A stretch of 64,000 nucleotides of DNA from Chryseosolibacter sp964551035 (GTDB lineage Bacteria > Bacteroidota > Bacteroidia > Cytophagales > Cyclobacteriaceae). A program made the translations under genes and the position numbers. Positions 53,648 to 61,931 of this stretch are shown piece after piece. Position 1 is the first letter of the stretch. Each line of letters begins with the position of its first letter. The notes beneath the pieces are model-generated. The model made no database searches. It saw nothing but the letters and a program-made list of their open reading frames with translations, and was not told where the DNA came from. The stretch lies in contig CAZKBK010000025.1 of the NCBI GenBank assembly GCA_964551035.1, forward strand, positions 1-64,000. Reading direction: 5' to 3'.

Positions 53648-54139
53648 TCAGTTTTCTTCGACTGCTTCCAGTAAAACAATGTAGCTGATCGTGGCTTCCT
53701 CATTCAGGTAGATCTCAAGTTCCATTTCCGTATTGTTCGCCCTTTTCACGATGAACGGGACGAGGACGTTGCCAAAGATATGCGGCAGAACCATCGTGAG
53801 CGTCGCGTTTCCGTTGTTGAAGGCCCAGTTGTAGGTGACCAGGGTAGCCGGCTCGTCGGCGGCGCAGGTACGGGCGCCGTTGGTGACTTCGAACAACCTT
53901 TCCGCATTGTTGTAGAAAAAATAACGGTCGTCACGTTCGCAACTGTTCAGGATGAGGCGTTCCGCGTCGCCGTCGGGCTCGCGTATGAACAGCGCGCTCA
54001 CCGCCCAGACCTTATGGGTATCTCCGGTGAGGAAACGCGTATAGGTATACGGAACCACCTCGGGTCCTTCTGAGCACGCAACCGCTGTCAGCAGAAAGGC
54101 CACAGCGCTGATGATCCTGTGTGTGAGCCGTATCGTCAT
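53648..54139 (-). CDS. putative lipoprotein, lipocalin-like
   Basis: A 163-residue protein with lipobox LLTAVAC. The body (GDTHKVWAVSALFI, CERDDRYFFYNNAERLFEVT, NGARTCAADEPATLVTYNW) resembles lipocalin-like domains of Bacteroidota SusCD loci. It is spaced 3 bp from the upstream gene and 4 bp from the protease gene. It is likely a surface or periplasmic accessory of the uptake system; ligand unknown. Confidence 0.7.
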   Translation of the reverse strand: MTIRLTHRIISAVAFLLTAVACSEGPEVVPYTYTRFLTGDTHKVWAVSALFIREPDGDAERLILNSCERDDRYFFYNNAERLFEVTNGARTCAADEPATLVTYNWAFNNGNATLTMVLPHIFGNVLVPFIVKRANNTEMELEIYLNEEATISYIVLLEAVEEN

Positions 54140-54142
54140 AAC

Positions 54143-54934
54143 TCAATCGGGTGTTAAGGTAAAGGTCACGGTTGGCGCATCTTCAAAATCGTGCAGGGTG
54201 AGGGTTATTTCAATCACGCCGCCGACCGGATCGACAATGCCCGTTCCGGAGATCGTCGCCAGTTCCTCGGGCAACGTATCCTCTTCCTGGGAGGGAATGG
54301 TCAGCGTGTTATCGCCATTGTCGACGAACAAAAGGTCCATCTCGAAGGGCGTATCGAAAAAGCGGATGTTCCAGTTGGAAAGGACATACTGCTCGCAATC
54401 CGTGCTTGTGACGGTGAGGTCGCGCACCGGCAGCGACGTGGGACCGCTCTGTCCCGAATAATACCCGCCGAGAATGCAGTCGTCGAAAATGGTAAAGGTA
54501 TGGGTCTTTCCGATGCCGCTTTCACCCTGGCCGACCCGCAGTTCGGGCTGGTTGACACCCGTCAGGGTGATGACGATATCCTGCGACCGAAGGATGTTGT
54601 TGGAATTGTTGATCAGCTCGATCGCGATCTCCCCGAAATGCTCGCCTGCGGGAATGACGACGCTTCCGGGATCGCCGGCAAATTCATAGTCCACCCCTTC
54701 GCGGGCGGTTCCCCCCACGGTGAAGTTAACAATGACATCTTCATCCTGGACAGGGCCGGAGTTATGAACCTGCAGGAGTATGGGACGGCTGAAGCTCTCG
54801 CGCGCGAAGGCTTCCGTTTCCGTGAACCGCACAAAGTGAGGGCCGTCGAACACGACGCGTTCTTTCTCGCATCCGGCAGCCGTTAGCAGCGCCGCGACCA
54901 GGAAAGTGGATATGGTGTTACGCCCGTGCCGCAT
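54143..54934 (-). CDS. putative lipoprotein with Calx-beta-like domain, SusCD accessory
   Basis: A 263-residue protein with lipobox LLTAAGC. The N-terminal half is a Calx-beta-like sandwich (DVIVNFTVGGTAREGVDYEF, GSVVIPAGEHFGEIAIELIN, DIVITLTGVNQPELRVG). The second half is a compact beta domain with two Cys (CILGGYYSGQSG, STDCEQYVLSNW). Its start overlaps the SusD stop by 1 bp. SusE/SusF-like surface lipoproteins often occupy this position and bind the imported ligand, so that role is plausible here. Confidence 0.75.
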   Translation of the reverse strand: MRHGRNTISTFLVAALLTAAGCEKERVVFDGPHFVRFTETEAFARESFSRPILLQVHNSGPVQDEDVIVNFTVGGTAREGVDYEFAGDPGSVVIPAGEHFGEIAIELINNSNNILRSQDIVITLTGVNQPELRVGQGESGIGKTHTFTIFDDCILGGYYSGQSGPTSLPVRDLTVTSTDCEQYVLSNWNIRFFDTPFEMDLLFVDNGDNTLTIPSQEEDTLPEELATISGTGIVDPVGGVIEITLTLHDFEDAPTVTFTLTPD

Positions 54935-56304
54935 CAGTATCCCGGATTTTGGTTCCCGGCCAGCGCCGGGTTGGTTTGAATTTCACGCTGCGGGATCGGC
55001 CACAGCTCGTAGGCCTCCCGCCAGTTTGAGGAGAACGAAGGCATGATGACGGATGCCCTTCCCGTCCGCACCAGGTCGTACCACCGGTGCCCTTCATACG
55101 CCAACTCGTAGCGGCGTTCCTCTTCGATGAGCAGCAGCATTTGCGCTTTGCTCACGTCGCCAACCGCCGGCGCGTTGGCCCGTGCCCGCAAGGCGTTGAG
55201 GTCGGTTTGCGCGCTGTTGGCGCCCGTCACGTTGTTGAGGTTCGCGCGGGCCTCGCTTCGGATCAGATACATTTCCGCGAGGCGGAACACCACCACGTTG
55301 TTGTTGTCTTCGTCGGCGGTGCCATATTTTGCCACAGACCACCCGTTGTCGTTGCCACCCAGGGCGTCGCTGTTGAAAGCGATGGATGAGAACCGGTCGC
55401 CGGATTCCGGTGACGCCAGGGCCAGCACGGCCTCGTTCGAGGGAATGATCTCCCGCCGTCCGACAAACAGGTTGTTGAGGCCGATGCTTGAACTCGTTCC
55501 GGGATCGTCGGCAATGCTGTAGCCCACTTCCAGGATGGCTTCGTTGGTGAAATCCTCGAGCACGACATCTTCGAATTCAGGTTCGAGGAGATACAATTGT
55601 GATTCGATCACGTCGGTGGCGTAGGCTTCGGCGTTCTCCCAATCGCCCGCGTACAGGAAGTATCGGGCGAGCGCGGCCCTCACCGCATACTCGCCGGCAA
55701 AGCCGGGGTTTTGGGGCTCCAGCGGAAGCTGGCCCAACGCCGCAGTGTAGTCTTCAAGCACCAGCGCGAGCACCTGTTCGCGGCTCGCGCGTGGAATATC
55801 CTGGTTGGCTTCAATGGACGTGCTCGTGACAATGGGGATACCGCCAAAGCTGTAGGCCCCGATGAAGTAGGCGTAGCCGCGAAGGAAATGCGCCGTGGCC
55901 AGCACGCCGTCGCGTTGCGCGCTCGGCACTCCGGGAACGTCGGGTAGCCGTTCGAGAATAAAGTTGGCGATGTAAACGGTGTTGTAGATCGCACCCCAGA
56001 GCGTGGCGGCCGAGGCGTTGGCCGATGAGATCTGCTTGGTGCCCAGCTCGCGGTATTGCGAAAACGTTCCGTTGTGTACCAGCATATCGGCGGTGAAATC
56101 ACCGGCGATGACCGTCGCCGGCGCAATCACGCGGAAGGCGTTGTACAGCCCGATCTCCACGTTCGGAACGTCCTTGGGTTCGTTCAGGACGATGTCGTTC
56201 GTGAGCGTGTCGACGGGCTCCGGCTCCAGAAGGTCCTCGCAGGCCACGCAGAATACTACCGCGAAGGCCAGCAGGTGTTGGAATATTTTTCTTGTCCCCC
56301 TCAT
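54934..56304 (-). CDS. SusD/RagB family nutrient-binding outer-membrane lipoprotein
   Basis: A 456-residue SusD-like protein with lipobox VFCVAC. TPR-like helices (WGAIYNTVYIANFILERLPD, ATAHFLRGYAYFIGAYSFGG, REQVLALVLEDYTAALGQLP) and the C-terminal LLIEEERRYELAYEGHRWYD, plus LWPIPQREIQTNPALAGNQN, are diagnostic. It forms the lid on the SusC channel. The start overlaps the SusC stop by ATGA, and the stop overlaps the next start, so translation is coupled. No carbohydrate-active enzyme is in the operon, which points to a peptide or protein ligand. Confidence 0.96.
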   Translation of the reverse strand: MRGTRKIFQHLLAFAVVFCVACEDLLEPEPVDTLTNDIVLNEPKDVPNVEIGLYNAFRVIAPATVIAGDFTADMLVHNGTFSQYRELGTKQISSANASAATLWGAIYNTVYIANFILERLPDVPGVPSAQRDGVLATAHFLRGYAYFIGAYSFGGIPIVTSTSIEANQDIPRASREQVLALVLEDYTAALGQLPLEPQNPGFAGEYAVRAALARYFLYAGDWENAEAYATDVIESQLYLLEPEFEDVVLEDFTNEAILEVGYSIADDPGTSSSIGLNNLFVGRREIIPSNEAVLALASPESGDRFSSIAFNSDALGGNDNGWSVAKYGTADEDNNNVVVFRLAEMYLIRSEARANLNNVTGANSAQTDLNALRARANAPAVGDVSKAQMLLLIEEERRYELAYEGHRWYDLVRTGRASVIMPSFSSNWREAYELWPIPQREIQTNPALAGNQNPGY

Positions 56305-59300
56305 CGCAATGTCGCCGTTAGTCCCGCGGAGATCGTCCGTACCTGCGGGAGTGTAAAGAAATCAATTCCCTGCGCCGACGTCGAGCCGTCGAGGGTGCTC
56401 ACCTCCGGATCGGCGCCACTGTAGCCCGTCAGGGTCCAGAGGTTGGTGGCCGAAACGTATACGCGCAGACGTTCCATCCTCAGCTTGCCCGAAAGGTTCG
56501 GAGGAAGCGTGTAGCCCAGGTTGACGTTCTTTAGCCTGAGGTAAGAACCGTCTTCCAGCAACCGGTTGCTGTGGAGGTTGTTTCCCGTCGACTCAAATTC
56601 ATATCGCGGGATGTCGGTGACATCTCCCGGCTGGCGCCACCGCCGCAGCGCTTCCACGGATTGGTTGCTCTGCAGGTCCGCGCCCATGTTCACGAGCGTG
56701 GCTTTGGTGAAATTCAACACGTCGTTGCCCAGCGAAAACTGGAAGAAGAACGAGAGGTCAAAAGCTTTATAGGTGAGGCTGTTGGTGACGCCGCCGATAA
56801 GGTCGGGCTGCGCGTTGCCGATCACCATGGCGTCGTCGTTGTTGATCACGCCGTCGCCGTTGCTGTCTTCATAGATGGCGTCGCCCGTCGCCGGGTTCAC
56901 GCCGAGGAAGTTCAGTCCCCAGAAGCTTCCCAGGGGTTCTCCTACCTTCACGATGTTCGTTCCTTCGACGCCTTCCGCCGTGTACCCGGTGTACAGGGGA
57001 ACCGAGTCGGCGAGGAACAGCACCTTGTTGAGGTTCTTCGACAGGTTGATCGTGGTGCGCCACGTGAGGTTCTTGCGGTCAATGTTCACCGTGGTGGTGG
57101 TAAACTCGATGCCCCGGTTTTCCATGTCACCGATGTTGTCGGTCATGGAGCCGAAACCGGTGGTGAGCGGAAAGGGACGGCCCAGCAAAAGATCGAACGA
57201 CTTGTTGTAGTAGGCGTCGATGCTCGTTTGCAAGCGTCCGTTCCACAGGCTGATGTCCAGCCCGGCGTTGACTTCGCGCTTCGATTCCCAGCGGATGTCG
57301 GGGTTGTCGGTATTGGAAGGCCCCACGCCGGAAACACCGTTGTAGGTAACAGGGCCCCAGAGTGCGATGAACTGAAAGGCCGGGATCCTTTCATTTCCGG
57401 TAAGGCCAAAGCTCGCCCGAAGTTTCAGGTCGGTGATCAGGCCGGAGTGAAAGAATTTTTCATTCGACACGCGCCACGCCACCGAGGCCGCCGGGAAATA
57501 CCCGAACCGTTGGTTCGGACCGAAGTTTGACGAGCCGTCCGCGCGGAAGGTGGCGGTGAGGTGGAAGCGGTCTTCATAGTTCAGCCTCGCTTCGGCAAAG
57601 TAGGAGAGGAGCGTGTGCGGAGGCGACTTGAGCGAGCCCCCCGCGTCGACAATTCCCGCCGAGGTGATGTAGGTGAAGTCGTCGCTGGGGAACAAACGGC
57701 CCTGCACATTGCCTCCGATAGAGTTTTCGCGGAGAAACTCCACGCCGCCAACGGCGGAGATGGTTTTGTTCTGCCCCAGCTCGCGGTTGTACGAAAGCGT
57801 TCCGTAGGAGATAATGCGCGAGAACGTGTTGGCGATGAAGATCCCGTACCCCTGGCCGCCGACGTTGGGCAAGAAACCGCCGATGGCGGTCTGCGAGGAT
57901 TCATACTGGTCTTCGGTGACATCGTTGTAGTCCAGGGCCACCTTGGCCAACGCGGAAAAGTGGTCGTTGATCCGGTAGGTGGCGTTCAGGTTACCCAGGA
58001 TCTTGACCGAGGTGGTGTTGAAGCGTGGCAGCACCGCCTGTGCCACGGGGTTGAAGTTGGGAAAGCCGGGGTACAACGGCGATCCGGGTCCCACGAGGAA
58101 GCCGTTTTCGTCGTGGGGAACGTGGTAGGGCAGGCTCTTCAGCGCGCCGGAGTAGACCCCGTCGAGGAAGTTGTCACCCTTGACGCGCTTGTTCATGCCG
58201 CGGGAAAGGGTGATGTTGCTTCCAAGGCTGAGCTTGTCGCTGAGCTTTTGGTCGAGGTTGATGGTGGTGTTGAGTCTTTCGAAAAGGTTGTTGAGTTGTA
58301 CGCCCTCTTCCCTCCGGTAGCCGCCGCTGATGTAGTAGCGGGTGAAGTCGTTGCCACCGCTCACGGAGAGTTGGTATTGCTGGAGGATACCCGTCCGCAT
58401 GATGGCGTCGATCCAGTCGGTGTCAACCGCGTCGGTCACGCCGGTAACGAGCCCGAACGCATCGGGGTTCTGCCCGGAATTGATCACCGCTTCGCGCTGA
58501 AGCTCCAGGAGCTCGGTGGAATTCAGGAGTTCGATCCGGCCTACGGGGTCGATCATACCCCGCTGGACATCCGCCGTGATGCGGGGCGCGCCCACACGCC
58601 CTTTCTTGGTGGTGATCACCACCACGCCATTGGACCCCCGCGACCCGTAGAGCGCCACGGCGGAGGCATCTTTGAGGATGGTCATGGACTCGATGTCGTT
58701 GGGATTGAGCAAGGCCAGGGCGTTGTCGTTCTGACCGCCGAAGCCGCGGCCCCCGAGGCTTCCCGTCTCCACGGGGATGCCGTCGACGACGTATAGGGGC
58801 ACGTTGGAGGCGCCGATGGACGACGGGCCCCGGATGTGCACTTTCACCCCGCCCCCCGGCGTTCCCGACGACTGCGTCACCTGTACACCCGGCGCCATGC
58901 CCTGCAAACCCTGGTCGAGGCCGTTGATGGAAAGCTTGGTCATATTTTCAACGTTCACCGTGGCCACCGAACCCGTGATGTCGGTGCGCTCGACGGAACT
59001 GTAGCCCATCACCACGACCGTCTCCAACTGGGTGGCTGTGGGCAGCAGCGTGACGTCGATCACCGTGGTGCCGGCTGCCACCGTGACCTCCTGCGTTTCA
59101 TATCCCACAAAAGAGAAAACAAGAACATCGCCGGGAGTGGCTTCCATCTGAAAACGCCCGTCGATGTCGGTAATCGTGCCCCCGGTTGAGCCTTTGATCA
59201 CCACGTTGACTCCGGGGAGCCCCCCGGGTTCTTCCTCGGAGATCACGCGGCCGGATATTTCCAGGGTCTGCCCGCGGGAGGCCTGGGAAAGGAGCAGGAG

Positions 59301-59324
59301 CGTAATCAGTAAAACGTTGCGCAT
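56301..59324 (-). CDS. SusC/RagA family TonB-dependent outer-membrane transporter
   Basis: A 1007-residue transporter. After a signal ending ASRGQ, residues about 22-105 form the carboxypeptidase-regulatory-like domain (ISGRVISEEEPGGLPGVNVV, SFVGYETQEVTV). Then come the TonB-box/plug region (VVVMGYSSVERTDITGSVAT, VHIRGPSSIGASNVPLYVVD, ILKDASAVALYGSRGSNGVV) and the barrel with a TonB-dependent C-terminal strand. It is the first gene of the five-gene operon down to 51250. A TAGCTTTG box reading leftward lies at 59339-59346, very close to the start codon. Confidence 0.97.
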   Translation of the reverse strand: MRNVLLITLLLLSQASRGQTLEISGRVISEEEPGGLPGVNVVIKGSTGGTITDIDGRFQMEATPGDVLVFSFVGYETQEVTVAAGTTVIDVTLLPTATQLETVVVMGYSSVERTDITGSVATVNVENMTKLSINGLDQGLQGMAPGVQVTQSSGTPGGGVKVHIRGPSSIGASNVPLYVVDGIPVETGSLGGRGFGGQNDNALALLNPNDIESMTILKDASAVALYGSRGSNGVVVITTKKGRVGAPRITADVQRGMIDPVGRIELLNSTELLELQREAVINSGQNPDAFGLVTGVTDAVDTDWIDAIMRTGILQQYQLSVSGGNDFTRYYISGGYRREEGVQLNNLFERLNTTINLDQKLSDKLSLGSNITLSRGMNKRVKGDNFLDGVYSGALKSLPYHVPHDENGFLVGPGSPLYPGFPNFNPVAQAVLPRFNTTSVKILGNLNATYRINDHFSALAKVALDYNDVTEDQYESSQTAIGGFLPNVGGQGYGIFIANTFSRIISYGTLSYNRELGQNKTISAVGGVEFLRENSIGGNVQGRLFPSDDFTYITSAGIVDAGGSLKSPPHTLLSYFAEARLNYEDRFHLTATFRADGSSNFGPNQRFGYFPAASVAWRVSNEKFFHSGLITDLKLRASFGLTGNERIPAFQFIALWGPVTYNGVSGVGPSNTDNPDIRWESKREVNAGLDISLWNGRLQTSIDAYYNKSFDLLLGRPFPLTTGFGSMTDNIGDMENRGIEFTTTTVNIDRKNLTWRTTINLSKNLNKVLFLADSVPLYTGYTAEGVEGTNIVKVGEPLGSFWGLNFLGVNPATGDAIYEDSNGDGVINNDDAMVIGNAQPDLIGGVTNSLTYKAFDLSFFFQFSLGNDVLNFTKATLVNMGADLQSNQSVEALRRWRQPGDVTDIPRYEFESTGNNLHSNRLLEDGSYLRLKNVNLGYTLPPNLSGKLRMERLRVYVSATNLWTLTGYSGADPEVSTLDGSTSAQGIDFFTLPQVRTISAGLTATLR

Positions 59325-59575
59325 GGGCAGAAGTAAGTCAAAGCTAAAGATAAGTATTGCGGAAGAAATGCCAACAAGACAGCGCGTAACTTCCTCCGCG
59401 CCGACGAGCGCTTTCCGAAAACCGAACTTAAGCGGCTTTTATTCGTTGACAAAAAATGTTCCCTTCGAAGGGAATCCCGCAAGACGGGTGGTTTGGGTGA
59501 AGCAGAAGGTGCCACCCCTCCTCGCGGTGTTCGAGCCCCGCGGTAAAGTAAGGAGCGCTTCGATCACATTGTGCT

Positions 59576-59876
59576 TCACCCCAGCCCTTCAATCTCCCCC
59601 GTCAAATCCCGCCACCGGGGATTCATCCCTTCGATGAGCATCACCTTCCAGGCGCGCGTTTTCCCCTTGATATACTTCTCCCTGGCAATTGCCCCGACAA
59701 CACGTGCATGACCTCGTAATAAACCGGTATGGCTACGTTGTACCGCGCCGTAAAAGACTTTGGATTCCGTTTCGTCCGATGTTCCCAAATCCTCGTTTGA
59801 GATTGTTCGTCATGCCGCCGTACAACACCGTTCGCCACTTGTTGGTGAGCATGTAAACCCATGCGGTGTGGTTCAT
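59576..59876 (-). pseudogene. frameshifted GIY-YIG endonuclease (UPF0213-like)
   Basis: Three leftward frames together spell a GIY-YIG protein: an N-terminal frame from 59876 reads TAWVYMLTNKWRTVLYGGMT and NNLKRGFGN; a middle frame reads IPVYYEVMHV; and a C-terminal frame reads REKYIKGKTRAWKVMLIEGM and NPRWRDLTGEIEGLG. The pieces are in family order, with at least two frameshifts. A typical intact member is about 80-100 residues, which matches the 300-bp span. A second shorter remnant lies at 61533-61622. Confidence 0.85.
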
Positions 59877-60002
59877 GCAGGAAGATTTTGGGTGAAAATA
59901 AGGAGGAGAAGGGGAAGGCCGTAGTCTGATTTTCCTGATGTTGACATGATCCGCGTGGGGGCGAAGCGTACGTTGCTCGGCGCATAATAATAATAATTAA
60001 CA

Positions 60003-60085
60003 TCGTCATCCTGAGCCTCGGCGCCCTTGGCGCCGAATGGCGAAGGATCCCCTGGCGATGAAAAGCTGATAACCATCTCCGAGCG
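60003..60085. repeat. REP-like hairpin repeat with CATCCTGAGC...GAAGGATCC ends
   Basis: The block starts GTCATCCTGAGC and contains the perfect stem CGGCGCC-CTT-GGCGCCG (60019-60035), then GCGAAGGATCCCCTGGCGAT. Its 3' part is similar to the block at about 49805-49845. Elements with this CATCCTGAGC/GAAGGATC layout are common intergenic repeats in Bacteroidota. Confidence 0.65.
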
Positions 60086-60313
60086 AGCGGGACTGTTTGC
60101 CCACCGAATGAGTGAACATGCCATCCCAGGAATACCACCCTCTCGCCACGCACGCAGGCGGTTCTAACTTGGTCTCTGCATGCCCCCAGCGCAGGAACGC
60201 CCCCAAACTTTGTCAGGAAAATTGGATTTCACAGTTACTGCCGCCTTCGTACATTCGTTCTGTCTCAACCATTCCGGCAGGGAATCATTTCGTTCGCCGC
60301 AATGGCCGGGGCG

Positions 60314-60396
60314 TCAGGGGTACCGGCAGGTTCTTGTTTTCAAATGTTTAGGTCTTTCATTTGACGCATGGGGTTTTTCCTGCCGGCCACCCCTGA
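60314..60396. repeat. 83-bp element with long terminal inverted repeats
   Basis: TCAGGGGTACCGGCAGG (60314-60330) is nearly the reverse complement of CCTGCCGGCCACCCCTGA (60379-60396), with 48 nt between and seven T directly after. It could be a miniature inverted-repeat element or a long-stem terminator. The surrounding sequence from 60090 to 60583 contains no recognisable gene. Confidence 0.55.
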
Positions 60397-60583
60397 TTTT
60401 TTTGATTTGGACAAAACCTCACTCCGCCACCGCCATTCATGCATGGCCCACCCTCACGCGGCCTTACCCATTTTGTGGTTGATTTTCAGCACGGGAGTTT
60501 ATAAAAGCATTGTCTGGACGCGAGGACGCAGGGTTGGATGGTTGAGGGATATCCCACTCTCACGCCGTTACAACAAATTTCAT

Positions 60584-61441
60584 CTAGTCGATCTTGAATC
60601 TGACAGGAAGGTTGAACCGGCATTTCACAGGCTTGCCATTGGCCTTCGCCGGTTGCCATCGCCCGAGTTTTCTTACCGCTTCGAGCGCCTGGAGGTCACA
60701 TTCTTCGAAAAAACCCCGAATTATCTCTGCGTCGGTGATCAGGCCTCCCTTATCAATGATGAAAGTAATGTAAGTCGTCCCCTGGATGCGTGCCCTGCGC
60801 GCGGCCTTTGGGTAGGAAAGGTTGGGGACGAGATCCGACATCATTCGTGCATAACCACCAGGATATTCCGGCATAACGTCTGCCATCAGGTACACGGTGT
60901 CCATTGTGCCATGGGCAATTGAAAACGAGCGTATGGTTTCCGAATTAACGATCTCCTCGTAACTCGTAAACTTCTCCGAGTCATTTGAAATGATACCATT
61001 GCCATCGGTCAATAGGGGTAATCCGTCGGCGCGCCAGTGCTGCACGTGGGTGGTTTTTTGCACTTTATAGATGACTTCACTTTTCCGGTAGCCGTTCTCA
61101 TAGTACTCATAAAATTTACCCACCCGCGCGTTGTTTTTATACGCTCCTTCCGATTCCTTGTTTCCGTTCCTATAATAAGTGACCGCCGGGCCATCCTGGG
61201 CAAGTTCCGGGGATATTGCGCTGCAAAGGGCCTCCATCTGCAATTCTCCCGTCATGAAATAGTCTTTAACTTCGTATCCTTTCCTGAGCGGATTGACGAC
61301 TCGATAATACGTTGCATCGGTTGAATCGGATACCGGCTCCCAATCGCGGTCAAAATACTGGTATACATTTTCCAGACGCTGCGCTGTGGCCACCTGCACA
61401 GTGAGTGCAAGGCCCATGAGGATTATGAGGGTTTGTTTCAC
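60584..61441 (-). CDS. TonB C-terminal domain protein with MORN/YwqK-like repeats
   Basis: A 285-residue exported protein. The GTG at 61441 is chosen because it yields a signal peptide ending QVATAQ; the open frame extends 23 codons further upstream. Residues about 60-150 resemble MORN/YwqK-type repeats (YYRNGNKESEGAYKNNARVG, KFYEYYENGYRKSEVIYKVQ). The last 90 residues form a TonB-like energy-transducer domain (NLSYPKAARRARIQGTTYIT, ALEAVRKLGRWQPAKANGKP). Unlike true TonB there is no N-terminal membrane anchor, so it is one of the many soluble TonB-domain proteins of this phylum with unclear role. Confidence 0.82.
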   Translation of the reverse strand: MKQTLIILMGLALTVQVATAQRLENVYQYFDRDWEPVSDSTDATYYRVVNPLRKGYEVKDYFMTGELQMEALCSAISPELAQDGPAVTYYRNGNKESEGAYKNNARVGKFYEYYENGYRKSEVIYKVQKTTHVQHWRADGLPLLTDGNGIISNDSEKFTSYEEIVNSETIRSFSIAHGTMDTVYLMADVMPEYPGGYARMMSDLVPNLSYPKAARRARIQGTTYITFIIDKGGLITDAEIIRGFFEECDLQALEAVRKLGRWQPAKANGKPVKCRFNLPVRFKID

Positions 61442-61532
61442 GATCGTGATGATTTTGATGAATACAGGCAATTTACACAAAATGAAACGCTCAAGCACAA
61501 CGAGGATCATGGGCTGGCCTTTCCAGGCAAAT

Positions 61533-61622
61533 CATCTCAATCTCCCGTCAATTTCCGGACTGGGATCCATCCCAGGATTCAACTTCCACGGTTCGTTTTC
61601 CCTTTGATACTTTTCGCCTTTG
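61533..61622 (-). pseudogene. short second remnant of a GIY-YIG endonuclease
   Basis: Leftward from 61622, GCGAAAAGTATCAAAGGGAA, then GGGATGGATCCCAG and TTGACGGGAGATTGA, align base by base with the C-terminal part of the remnant at 59576-59700 (GAGAAGTATATCAAGGGGAA, GGGATGAATCCCCG, TTGACGGGGGAGATTGA). Small deletions break the frame. Only the last 90 bp of the gene remain. Confidence 0.7.
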
Positions 61623-61763
61623 GCCGGCGGTCGCGTTGCCCGGGTGATCCAACCCTTCGTTCCGCGCGTGTGCTTTGCGTGCCATGAAGGATTGTCGCCA
61701 GCATCTTGAATTATCTTTGGCACGCGGGCTCGTTGGTGTGCTGTGCGCGTGCTACCAACATTT

Positions 61764-61931
61764 CGCCCCTACGGGGCGATGGCTAACCCACACTCCCTAA
61801 TCCGTGCAATCCCCTAATCCGTCCCATCCGTGATTCAGACAAATGGGGGTTGCGGCTCCGATTCCCATTCCCATTCCCATTCGTCATTCGTCATTCGTAC
61901 CTCGTCATTCGAACTCGTCCCTCGCCTCGCG
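61764..61931. repeat. cluster of hairpin, dispersed and heptamer repeats beside smc
   Basis: The cluster comprises a perfect hairpin CGCCCC-TAC-GGGGCG at 61764-61778, a copy of the ATCCGTGATTCAGACAA repeat at about 61800-61843 (shared with 49887-49925), and a period-6/7 block of TTCCCA and CATTCGT units from 61861 that runs up to the smc stop codon at 61932. The unit CATTCGTCATTCGTA is the reverse complement of the 16-mer at 53-68 and 7061-7076. Confidence 0.75.

Noticed and set aside
57561..58796. A 411-codon open frame opposite the SusC gene
   Set aside because: It lies fully antisense to a strongly supported TonB-dependent transporter, has no recognisable domain, and is expected from G+C-rich codon use.
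60584..61441. Toxin-antitoxin system suggested by YwqK-like repeats
   Set aside because: The protein has a signal peptide and a TonB C-terminal domain, and no toxin gene is adjacent; YwqK is only a domain name here.
61532..61723. A 63-codon leftward frame as a small gene
   Set aside because: Its C-terminal half is the out-of-frame translation of the GIY-YIG remnant, so it is not a real protein.
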